A stretch of 23,895 nt of DNA, from NCBI GenBank assembly GCA_000934455.1, contig KN883063.1:113801-137695 (forward strand), written 5' to 3'. The stretch is from Apostichopus parvimensis (Eukaryota; Echinodermata; Holothuroidea; Aspidochirotida; Stichopodidae). The position numbers were made by a program, and so were the translations under genes. Shown one piece after another: positions 10,441-19,915 of the stretch (position 1 is the first letter of the stretch; every line of letters begins with the position of its first letter). The notes under the pieces were generated by a model. The model was not told the origin of the DNA. It did no database searches and saw nothing but the letters and a program-made list of their open reading frames with translations.

Positions 10441-11075
10441 TGGCATACATGACAGAGATATTTGTGAAGAACAACTCCCTCCAAACAGTTAAGAGACATC
10501 GTGTTCCATTTTGGAGGTATCCTAGTTTAAAAGTAGTAAATCTGTCATGTCACATAGAGCCACTAGGGTCAGACACCTTTTATTTGCCCTTTGTTTTCGT
10601 TGTCACATTTTCAAGACCGGTAGAAGATTAACAAAATTGCTGGCTCTGAAACAATGGCATCATAAGGTCATGTTAAAAGCTGCAATACTTTGGATTCAAA
10701 CATTTGTAAAAACCAGTCTTCGTGATCGAAAATAATCGTTCAATAAGGATAATGGACATGAAAGGCATGAAAGCACATTTGATGATGTCATATTTCGACT
10801 TGATCAAGTCTTCAGCTATTGCTATGACGACCCTTACATTAAAACTGTTGGTTCATGACAGTTCTCTCTTACACAGAGACCAATTATGATTGTTTGGTTT
10901 ATATCTCATTTAACTGAGACATACAAATTTGTTGACAATTGCAGAACAAAAATTGAATATTTACTTGAATCAAGCAAATCAATCACCAAACAGAATAAAA
11001 TACCAAATTTTTACATTGAAAAGTTGACTTTGCTGTCTGAACGGCTTAGCAAGATAATATTGCTACCTATTTAAG
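10441..11075 (+). other. Unassigned stretch with several short plus-strand frames
   Basis: Three frames of about 62 codons follow the 34-bp array (10440-10631, 10547-10735, 10886-11074). None has a recognisable domain, the first starts within the repeat edge, and they overlap in different frames. A decayed transposon gene is possible, but nothing in the residues supports a family name. Confidence 0.15.
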
Positions 11076-12073
11076 AAGGTGAATACTTCCCTGGATATAA
11101 TTTACCTCTTACAAATTTGTTTTTATATTTTTGATGACAATATGAGAGGATGATGGTAGGGCTAACATGAACTAATCAAATATGTCTTAATGTGAGGAAT
11201 AAATGTATTGAGGTTTTTAGTGACATCAATTTTGTTTTTGAGGGGAGGGGGTCTGTAAAGAGGAAAGGGGGGATTGGAAAAGTATGTCTGAGTCTGGAAG
11301 GAACAATTAAATATGCCCAAATTCGTGAAACAAGGGTAGTGTTAGAAAGGCAAGAAGGTAAAAGGCTTGGAGCATAGAGCGCTCTCCGTATGGACACAGA
11401 TTTATGCAAATTGCAGAAGGTAAACCTAACACAATTAGATATTTTATGAATATGCATTTAAAATGAAGCAGCATCTTTCTGGAGAAGAGAAGTTCATTGA
11501 TATGGATTTATGAAGTTAAAATTGTTATTAAATTGAATTAATTAATGAACAATGAATGAAATATTTCATATCATCCATGAATAACATTGGATTAAATCTG
11601 TATTCAATGCAAAGAGGACTATTTTTGGATACTTTTTAATTTTTAGCAATGGTAATGGAGTGACAAACCCAGATTTACATTCAAGTTGGCAACAGGTAAT
11701 GATACGGGGAAAAAAACCCAACAATTCATTTATTTATTCAGTCAATTAATAACTTTGTGTTTCATCAATGCAATACCTTTATGAGTACAGAAGAGAACTG
11801 AATCCTTCTTCAGAGTATTTCATAATTAATATATTTTTTTTTTCAGTTCCTCTGGAATATTTAGTATTATACAACACCTAATTGTATTCTGGTCATTTGA
11901 TTGGTCAATTGCTCTTTGATTGCATGCAAAATCCGCTCTATTCCACTCTATGAAATAGAACCATGGGTTATACTTTTTTGGGAGCACTTTTTTCAATGGT
12001 AAGAGAGCAGAGAAACCTGTCTGTTCAATACAATCTGTTGCATGAGTGCATTTTACCCATCTTAATATAATAT

Positions 12074-12255
12074 GTTGTATAAAACAAATAATGAATGGTT
12101 TCCATTCGTGCAATAGTGCAAATATTTCATTCGTTGAAAGATGTAATTTGTTCCATTCAACTCGGCTGCGCTTAGTTGAATGGAACATTCTATCTTTCAA
12201 CTCATGAAATATTTGTACTATTGCACTCATAACCATTCATTATTTGTATATCAAC
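12074..12255. mobile_element. Foldback (long inverted-repeat) element, core 182 bp
   Basis: The two halves are imperfect reverse complements across an axis near 12168. The innermost 13 bp are perfect (gttccattcaact at 12150-12162 against 12174-12186) around an 11-base loop, cggctgcgctt. Pairing continues outward through caatagtgcaaatatttcat and caaataatgaatggt. Sequence further left (from about 11868, with tattatacaac and gattggtcaatt) looks partly inverted relative to about 12245-12290, so the full MITE may span about 11868-12290. No clear target duplication was found. A 136-codon minus-strand frame here results from the palindromic structure. Confidence 0.75.
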
Positions 12256-12447
12256 CAATGTGATTTGTAACCATGGAAAGTGAGTATTACAGGAAGTGAG
12301 GATAATTTATTCAATAACTCAGTATAACCCTCCGTTTATTCATTTCTATTTACTTTGTGCTTCATAGTTTGGGATGAGAACTGTGTCAGTAGTTTAGTTG
12401 ATGTCTGATATTTTATTTTGACGTATATATATTAAATAAACACACTT

Positions 12448-12789
12448 CAAGGATGTGCCCAGGATTTCCTGAGTGCCGGGTATACTGATCATCGTCCTAG
12501 GGGAGGGGTCTAAGGGGGAGGAGGTATCCCCCTCCCCTTTGAGAAATTTTTCGATCTTTGAAGGTGCTCTGATGCCAAATGCTGGCACTTGTGTAGCTTT
12601 TTAAGCACATACACTAGTTTTGCTAACAATTTACATTTTTTAATTTTTTGTGTGAAATATATTAGGAATGTCGGGATTTTAGATGAAAATAGTGCTGGGC
12701 GGGATTCACGATTTTTAAGACAGTGCTGGGCGGTATTTTTTAGTGCTGGGCGGGGCCGTCCAGTGCCGCCCAGCGTGGGCACATCCCTG
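12448..12789. mobile_element. Second hAT-like MITE, 342 bp
   Basis: The left end reads CAAGGATGTGCCCAGG on the plus strand and the right end reads CAGGGATGTGCCCACG on the minus strand, so terminal inverted repeats match at 14 of 16 bases. A 5-bp direct repeat, cactt, flanks the element (12443-12447 and 12790-12794); a full 8-bp duplication is not intact. The right subterminal region holds three copies of agtgctgggcgg (about 12700-12762) and one opposed copy, agtgccgcccagcg, the kind of array often bound by hAT transposases. No transposase frame is present. The family assignment is moderate. Confidence 0.7.
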
Positions 12790-13481
12790 CACTTAATGCA
12801 ACATTCACTTTCACAGAAGAAAACATCGATACAGAGACATGATACTAATTTCAATGACAAAGACAAAGTCATTAGCTTCTTTGGGATAGACAATTAAGAG
12901 GCATTGGCCTCTTATATCATTTCTGCTCATCTCTCAGATCACATGCATATATTTTGCCTTTTGGGACTGGTTGATATTTTCCTTAAATTTTGACAAAATT
13001 TACCTAACAAACATTTTTTTTTCCAAACAGAGTCATTGGTCCGACGCCCTCCTAATTTAGTTAGTCAAATGAACATTAACAAGTTTTTCTCTTTTATGAC
13101 TATTGCATGCTATCATTTTGTGGACCAGACACTTTAAGAAAAAAATGTAATTAATATTTTTTCAAAAGTGTCTACATTATTTTTATTGTTTTCTTTGTTA
13201 TTTGCATGGGAATGTGACTTCACAAGCTAAACTGCTTTCTAGAGGTACTAAATATCAAATGGTGTTGAAAATATATCCATTTATCTCTCTCTTGTCACAT
13301 CTTTCTCTGCCTACTAGCCTTTTCAAGTCTAAAACTCTCACATTTCAAATCACAAACAGATGTTAAAATCCAAAATTAACGAGCAAAAGTCATCATTGCA
13401 AAAGCTGCAAAGTATCTATAATAAGTTCATACTTTATATAGAAACATACATCAAAAGTTCATTCTTTATACAGAAACTTAC

Positions 13482-13719
13482 ATAATCTGGTTCTCACAGC
13501 ATAGTTCGGCTTCTTCGTTCAATAGAGCATCTCCACAGCAGATTCCATTGGAGACGGGGTAGATCAAAGTCCCGCAAACTGTTTCTCGTTTGGGGTTAAA
13601 GGACACAGACCCCTGACAGCTTCTTCTTCCACCGCGAGTTGACTGTTCGACACCCTCACAACAAATGTGATGGCGCTGTCTCTCGGAAGGAAATATCTCA
13701 TCGCCACAACATTCTACAT
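13482..13719 (-). CDS. Galaxin-like protein, first visible exon (5' part not found)
   Basis: The exon encodes 79 residues with the same alternating di-cysteine loops as the large exon: CCGDEIFPSERQRHHICC, a one-Cys variant pair (SCQGSVSF... ETVCGTLIYP), CCGDALLNEEAELCC and the start of a further loop. Three A-B pairs can be read. The acceptor is CCAATTTATCTATCATGCAG with AG at 13721-13720; the exon begins with two bases of a split codon (phase 1). The donor is a textbook GTAAGT after 13482, leaving two bases (phase 2). The segment VCGTLIYPVSNGICC closely parallels CCGGYLYPIQNGACC in the large exon, evidence of internal duplication. There is no ATG or signal peptide here, so at least one more upstream exon must exist. 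Confidence 0.87.
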
Positions 13720-16700
13720 CTGCATGATAGATAAATTGGGAGTTCAGATTAAAGATGAGCTTCAAAAGTTGTGCTGACGGATACTTGATCCATGAGATTA
13801 ATTTATTATCAAATGTTTACAGGCTGAGATACAATAGGTAAGGAGTGATCCTGTTTTTCACCCCTAGCAGGGGGAGGTGATCACCCAGAGAAAGATCAAA
13901 TGTATTAAAAAGAAAAGAAAGAAAGAAAAGAGGTTCTTAATTGTTTCAACCACTCACACCCCTTTAACTGAACAAAAAATTTGCACCTCCTTTACCAGGT
14001 TTGTTAACTCTTGCAGGAAATTATAACTTGTTTGATTAATGTGCCTAGAGATAATACTACCAATAGAGTCCTGCCAGAGAACATAATCAATGGGTTATAA
14101 TGCTGACAACCCTCCACTGAAAATGGTATCATCCATCGTAGCCCTCGGACTGGATAAAAAAAAAGTTTTGGGGTTTACCATATATCCTCTCATAATATTC
14201 GTTAATCATAAACAACAATCATCTCAGTTGTGGGGAAAGGCAGGGAAGTGGGAAAAGGTTTGTGTAGGGAGATACTCCCTCCCCCACTCCAAGTGGGATC
14301 CCCACTCCAAGTGGGATCCCACTCTGGTGGAAACCCCAAGTTTATAAAGTATAGTAATTATAGTTACAAAGGTTAGAAATTATAGAATTGAGTGGAGAAC
14401 AATATGAATTGAAAACGTACAAATATGTTTTAAATTTTACTTTTCAACAGTTGTATCATGAATATACATAGCCAGTGATTCATGGCTATAGATGGTGATT
14501 AATAAAATTATGCAAGTTGTGTCTCATATATTAAACTGTGTCAAATGTTGTTTATTTTCGCTACCAAGGGGACAGTTCCTTAGAAATCCATCCGTAAACA
14601 AGTTGCCACTATATACACATTAAGCTCTGGGGAAAAATATGATTAATCACCAATCACAAGAAAAACCTACAAACATCATTCTATTATATTCATTATTCAT
14701 AAATATTGTCTCAAATGGTCATTGATTTTAATTTACCTTTGACTGTTTGCTCTTATGTTTACATGCTTAAATGGTTGTCAAGGAGGTATATAGCTACATG
14801 ACTCAACTGTCACTGTTATTGTACACTGTGCTTTGGACAATACTTAACCATTGAAGTGTCACTGGCAATGGAAAATTAAACGAATTTGCATGATAAATGT
14901 ATGACTAGATGTTTGTTTGAACTGATGAACACATATTTATGGATATCCATTACTTTTCAAATTTTTTAATATCAATCGTGTTCACTGATGTTTACATAGT
15001 TTCCTGCTGACTTAGTTTCCTGCATATGAAGTATGTCTCTGAAAACAGTTACAGGTAACTCAGGGACTTAATTGCTTACATTTGTATATTTAGTTGTTAA
15101 GGTCAAATATTATCAAGATTGCATTTTCATATTTAGGATCAAAATGACTTTGTGCAAGATGTTTTGTCTTAAAAAAAGCTCATGAAGTTTCTAATATAAT
15201 ACAAAATTAAAAAATTAAAAAAAGGCTTGGAGAAAAAATAGAAAAATTAACTTAAAACATTTAAATGTCACAATGATTTTGCATGGGAAATTACTATACA
15301 AAAACGGCCCTATTGATAACTGCATGAATGGAAAGATGAGCAGCATATTGTAGTTGATGGAACTAATTTAGTTTATCAAATATAATTCGATATCTCAAAA
15401 CTGTGAGAAAAGAAAAAATCACAAAACAGAGACCAAACATTATATAAATCTATGTGCCAGAATTAATCTACCGATTTTTCCCAAATTGTACAATCGTAGC
15501 TTTACAGACTGGTATTATTTTCGCCTGCGTTTCTCGTTACGTAGATGAAGTTCTCTAGTAACTTTGTACCAAGACTAGGGGAGAAGGTTGGTTGAAGTGG
15601 ATTTAGGGCGAGAATTCCACTTATGGAGTGATGCACAAGGTACACATGGTAGGTTGTTCAACCTTCGTAAGACCTAATAATGGTCTGCTAATAAATGATC
15701 TTGAAAGTGAAGATATTGGGCCAACTATTTCTTGGAAAGCTTTGCGAAAAGTTTAGATCGAAGCAACAAAGAATATCATCATTACTTGTACTAGTGTTAC
15801 TAGCAAAAGGAAAATATATTATGTGGTAATGATAACAAACGTCCAATGAGGCAGGGTAGATTAATTAAAGATTATGCATTAACCATAACGAGTTTTGGCT
15901 TCTTTTTTAGTTGCTTTAAATGAAAATATATAAATACTATCAATAATTTGAAATAATTAGTTTATATGATGTCAAATCTGTATTCCACACAAAATATAAA
16001 TACTATCTGGATATTTTTACTTTGCATTGTCACATTCTGAAGGGAAAATTAAAAAAATAAAATTTTTTTTTTTTTTACCAAATTCTCAAAGTTCTTACGA
16101 ACTTTCACTATTTCCACTATTTTTCTTTAGATTCTTGAATAAATAAAGAGATGCCATCATTAAAATGTTTACAAAAGTCGAACGAAGTAGACAGAGAGGA
16201 GTTGTCAAAATAATTTGTCGGAGGTCACGTCAAAAGTACCGGATTTGGACAAAGGTCTCGGATGTTCACGGGGAAAGTTACAATAAATAAATAAATGTGG
16301 TGATAATTTTGTTTAAAAGACTTAAAATTATGACATCATTCCATAATACAACAAATATTAGAGCAAAGGGGAAAAATATGAAAAATTTCATAAGGGAAAA
16401 ATATCATCACAGGAAATATCATCGGACAATTTTGTTTTTATCTTTTCAAACGTTTAGTTATTATATATACAGTAAAGTAAAGACTTGTTCTCAATTTGAA
16501 AGTTTATATTTTCTTCAAAACAGTCCACACTATTTCCTGTTTTTCATGGTTTTTATGGTTGCTTTTCCTGGGAAACTTAAGGAGTTCATTGCTTATGGAG
16601 TCACAAACATCTGACTGGCCCCCAAAGTATCACTTAAGAAGAAATTCAAAAACATTAATACTTAACGGCTAAGGGTTTTGATGACATATCTCAAGTCTTC

Positions 16701-17400
16701 CATGTTTTTTTTCAGTTCAAATGCTTGTTCTTTTCTTTGCACCTTAAACCCACCACACACTGCCCGACTGCCTTTGAACCCACACAACTCGACCCGCCGT
16801 GATCTAGTTTCTATAGCAATTGTGAAGTTACCTCCCCCGCCCCCCCCCCTCAGGCCATAATCTAACAACTGACCGCCTCAATCCAGACAACTGGTGAGCG
16901 CACAAAATTGCATGCCACACTGCAATTGTACAAATTTTTAATGTTATATTCACCAAAAAATTCAGTTCTAAAATAGCAATCAAAATAATGAAATAATTAA
17001 CACTTGAAATAAACATGACCAATTATTAATTGTTAATTATAAACGACATTGCAATGAGAACTGTGAGTCCAAAAAGTGTCAAACGATTTTTATATTCGAA
17101 TGAGTTAAAACTAAAGGCAGGCCACATATATTTAAAACGAAAGTTATTATAAAGTATCATACTCTGGAAACACATGAACCAAATTTTGGTCTCACAAGTA
17201 TAAAATATCCCCAAAATCTACACATGACTGTTTGACTTCAATTTTAAATTATTTTGCACCCGACTGCAAACATTCTGTTGTGACAATTTTTGATGATAAT
17301 TTTCAGTATATTAGTAATTATAAGCCATTATTCACTACGTCCAAATGTTTCACAATTTTCCATTTTTTACCCTCTCTGTCTTAATTTTATTTTTTGTTAT
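13720..17400. other. Upstream intron or flank of the galaxin-type gene, no firm feature
   Basis: AT-rich DNA. It should contain, or lead to, the missing 5' exon of the minus-strand gene, but no minus-strand ATG tract ending in a phase-1 donor was convincing. A 17-18 bp unit (cactccaagtgggatcc) is duplicated at about 14285-14320. Around 15515-15760 GC rises and short coding-like frames of about 50 codons are open on both strands, but without start or splice support. A 105-codon plus-strand frame at 16297-16614 is AT-rich and unsupported. Confidence 0.3.
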
Positions 17401-17413
17401 ATTTTATTTGCAG

Positions 17414-17483
17414 ATTCCAACCAGTTGGCTTCCACCAAAACTACCTGACAATGGATTTCAAACTAAAATTGGAAGCATCGTAA
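17414..17483 (+). other. Weak candidate plus-strand exon after a strong acceptor
   Basis: A long T-rich tract ends in atttgcag with AG at 17412-17413. The following about 70 bases have a more coding-like composition. One frame gives IPTSWLPPKLPDNGF and stays open to 17488. Another gives FQPVGFHQNYLTMDF and ends in TAA at 17481-17483. I cannot choose between them. A 23-base poly-A run (17512-17534) follows closely, so a retroposed fragment is an alternative. No partner exon is certain. Confidence 0.15.
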
Positions 17484-17511
17484 CATGGTGATACTAAATA
17501 TCCCCTGCTTT

Positions 17512-17534
17512 AAAAAAAAAAAAAAAAAAAAAAA
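17512..17534 (+). repeat. Poly-A run (A23)
   Basis: An uninterrupted run of 23 A. It could be a microsatellite or the tail of a retroposed insertion whose body would lie immediately to the left. No clear target duplication was found. Confidence 0.85.
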
Positions 17535-17653
17535 TTAAAAATGGCAAATAAATGTTGTTTGTCTTCTTCTGTTAAAGAGAGAAAATAAGTTGGAATAGTT
17601 TCACTTTGAAATATTTCTATATTTTTTTGGCCTCTGCCTTTCCTGTCCTACAG

Positions 17654-17770
17654 GTGAGTATTTCATCAAACCATCCCGGTGATATTAACGATTGCACAAG
17701 ACTAGCATCCTGTTCACCAGTTCATCTTCTACCAGGTCAAAAAACAAAGGACGCAGTTACTAAACAGTAG
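17654..17770 (+). other. Weak candidate exon or recursive splice site
   Basis: A pyrimidine-rich tract (ctgcctttcctgtcctacag) ends in AG at 17652-17653 and is followed at once by gtgagt, which is itself a good donor. Read as an acceptor, it opens a 38-codon frame (VSISSNHPGDINDC...) ending in TAG at 17768-17770. Read as acceptor plus donor, it is a zero-length recursive splice motif. Nothing else in the window proves a plus-strand gene here. Confidence 0.15.
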
Positions 17771-19080
17771 TTGAAATGCCCCTCTATTGTTGTCTTTCCC
17801 TCTTTCTCTTCACAAGAAGCAATCCAAATTCCTCTTTGAGAGCAAAACAGCAAAACAAATACAGTCGATTGACGTACGCAAAATAAAAGGTTTTTTCCCA
17901 CTGTGATGTAGATAACTTTTATCCTGAATTATCTGCAAAACAGTCCCATCAGAAGTAACATCAGAGTTCAAGGATAGAGTCTCTGTCTCTATTAAACCAG
18001 GTTTCCAAGAAAACAGTTTTTATTTTTGGTGGTATTTTACAAAACAATGAAGACAATGAAGACATTAGTATTGATCTCTCCTATTGTGATGGAACATATT
18101 TTTAATAGAAAGTGAACTTGACAAGTAAAAAAAAATAGATCTCAATTTTATACCAAGTTGTTTCATATTTTGTTTTTCAAAAAATTAAACAGAAACCTCT
18201 CTTTCTTATCATTATTTTGTTGCATTTGAGAAGTTGATCAAATAGATTTTTCTTTCTGTATATTTTAGATTGAAGGCAGAGGTAGCAGAAGAGGGTTCAC
18301 TGGGGGTGGGGTGGGGTGAGAGAATAAAACTTTGAGGGGTAGTGGAACATGTGAATTTGTCTTGAGGGCCCCAATATCAACTCAGAACTTCCCTACAAAT
18401 AGATCCTAATTACATTCTGTGCCACAAATTGCGCAACCCTTTATTAGTTAACATTTCTTTTATAATTTCCCAGACAAAGGACACCCCTTTTTTTTATTGC
18501 ACTTTCCCAAGAAAAGGGCATTTGTAAATAAAACTGGTCCCTTATTAAATGGGCATCTTTTAATTACAAACTTTAACAAAAACAGGTCACTTCTAAGTTG
18601 AGAAAAATTGGCACCTTTGAGCTTTTTTGTTTTACAAAACTGCCCCAGTCCTCCTTCCACTCTGCCAAGACTGGTTAAACATTTCATCTGATGTTTATCT
18701 TACAAATGAAAGCTGGTTGGTAATATTTTTAAGAGCTTTATTTATTTAAATTTCATATAACTTAATAGACTATACAAAGAAAAAACAAAAAAACAGAAGA
18801 AACCTAATTTCATTTCCTTTCATCCAGTTTCTTTCGTGTTTGCTGAATTTTTTTGTTGTACTGTTCTCTCAAAGTCATACCATTAAAATTTATCTCTTTG
18901 ATCTAAAGAGATAAAAAAAGACAACAGAAAACTTCTATATGTAAATATCATGTGACATGGGGATGAATGCACAGCTATAATTGTACAAGCTGATCTATTC
19001 CCACCGTTATCCCTCCCTTTCGTACCAAACTCTTACATTGGTTCGCCTCTTTTTCCTCTGATTTTACTTCTCCATCCTTA
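17771..19080. other. non-coding stretch, nothing recognised
   Basis: AT-rich sequence with homopolymer A/T runs and no repeat array or supported coding tract. The minus-strand frame at 18460-18687 has no motif or splice context. Confidence 0.4.
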
Positions 19081-19116
19081 GGTTACCACCTCTCATTTCA
19101 CAGTTAAGATCTAAGG

Positions 19117-19195
19117 GGTGGGGGGAGGGGAAGATAAAGGCGGGGGGGGGAGGGGGGAAGGAGGGAGGAAAATGAAGGCAGGAGGGGAAAAGCTA
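19117..19195 (+). other. Purine-rich, G-run tract
   Basis: Nearly all-purine plus strand with many runs of three or more G (ggtggggggaggggaag, gcgggggggggagggggg). It has potential for G-quadruplex or triplex DNA. There is no gene context. Confidence 0.5.
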
Positions 19196-19503
19196 ACATC
19201 CCTTTTTTATTGGGTAATATTGCTTGATGATAACAAGGTTTTCTGACTTAGTCAAATTACTGTATAATAATTATCAAGAATAAAAAAAAAAAAATTTGGT
19301 CAAAAATACATGTCTGTTCATATTCAAATATTGTTTTCCTGTTTTTTTGGTTGTTGTTGCTACAATTCAAACATTAAACTTCAACTTCTGTCCTATCTTG
19401 ACTGGAGTATGAATGATCAGCCTCAAGGTGAAGGTCTTTTTTGCTGGTAACCATCACTTCCATTGTTGTAATTCCCACAATAAAGCTATAAAGTTATTCC
19501 TAG

Positions 19504-19623
19504 GTCAACAAAGTAGCACCTCCTGTTAAGGTTAGCAACGCCACCTTTGGTCCTATTGGCGTTCCATACACACCAGTGGTGTTGAATGGATCCAGCAACA
19601 GCTATACTGTGACCTCACTATGA
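19504..19623 (+). other. Candidate terminal coding exon, product unknown
   Basis: An acceptor-like AG at 19502-19503 (ttattcctag) is followed by 39 open codons and TGA. The residues look protein-like: it starts VNKVAPPVKVSNATFG, has two sequons (NAT, NGS) and ends SNSYTVTSL. The ending TSL fits a class I PDZ-binding C-terminus. Local GC is close to half, against about a third around it, and stop codons are absent only in this frame. A stretch of 39 open codons can arise by chance and the polypyrimidine tract is poor, so this is a lead and not a gene call. Confidence 0.22.
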
Positions 19624-19687
19624 CTAATCAACAGTGACTAACAGAAGTATAAATAAACTACAGGGAAGTCCATGTTTCTGGTAGAGG

Positions 19688-19725
19688 CACTGATCTGTAC
19701 ACTAACGTTAGTGTACAGATCAGTG
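19688..19725. repeat. 38-bp perfect palindrome
   Basis: The left half is cactgatctgtacactaac (19688-19706) and the right half (19707-19725) is its exact reverse complement with no spacer. Weak inverted similarity extends outside (ctggtag on the left, ctaccag near 19737). A spacerless palindrome of this size can extrude as a cruciform. It lies 65 bases after the candidate exon. Confidence 0.97.
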
Positions 19726-19790
19726 GGTAGAGCTCACTACCAGTGGTGGCAGCATTCAAGAAAAGGGAAGAGCACTTGCTGGAGTTGAAT

Positions 19791-19862
19791 GGTTAAAGGA
19801 TGTATAGTTATTGTATGAGCCTAATTGGTTAAAGGATGTATAGTAGTTATATGTGCCTAATT
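19791..19862. repeat. 36-bp tandem duplication
   Basis: Two head-to-tail 36-bp copies starting ggttaaaggatgtatag (19791 and 19827) and ending gcctaatt, differing at a few central bases. Confidence 0.9.
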
Positions 19863-19890
19863 GGAAAAGACTCTTGCTACAATCCACAAA

Positions 19891-19915
19891 GGGGGGGGGG
19901 GGGGGGGGGGGGGGG
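19891..19915 (+). repeat. Poly-G run (G25)
   Basis: Twenty-five uninterrupted G. Such a long G homopolymer is rare. It could be a real mononucleotide microsatellite or be mis-sized by sequencing. Another G9 run occurs near 20030. Confidence 0.9.

Larger units (their letters stand above)
8576..13481 (-). other. Intron A of the galaxin-type gene (4906 bp, phase 2)
   Basis: The donor is the consensus GTAAGT starting at 13481 (CAGATTAT|GTAAGT), and the acceptor AG is at 8577-8576. After joining, the loop between two CC pairs is ENQIILKNTSDSLS, 14 residues. This is within the 11-18 residue range of type B loops elsewhere in the protein, so the join is supported by repeat spacing as well as phase. 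The intron holds the 24-bp and 34-bp minisatellites, a foldback element and a MITE, listed separately. Confidence 0.8.

Noticed and set aside
11826-12236. 136-codon minus-strand protein
   Set aside because: It is generated by the foldback element. Its two halves are translations of inverted arms, and no domain is recognisable.
16105-16195. Start exon for the galaxin-type gene (minus-strand ATG ATG GCA then GTAAGA)
   Set aside because: It would end in phase 2, whereas the acceptor at 13720 needs phase 1, and the peptide is lysine-rich and not signal-like.
16297-16614. 105-codon plus-strand gene
   Set aside because: It starts on a non-ATG codon, has a strongly AT-driven composition, and shows no motif or splice support.
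19540-19623. Minus-strand galaxin-like exon with a CC pair opposite the candidate exon
   Set aside because: A single CC without the CC-x-G or Y-loop pattern, with an early in-frame stop and no phase-1 donor.
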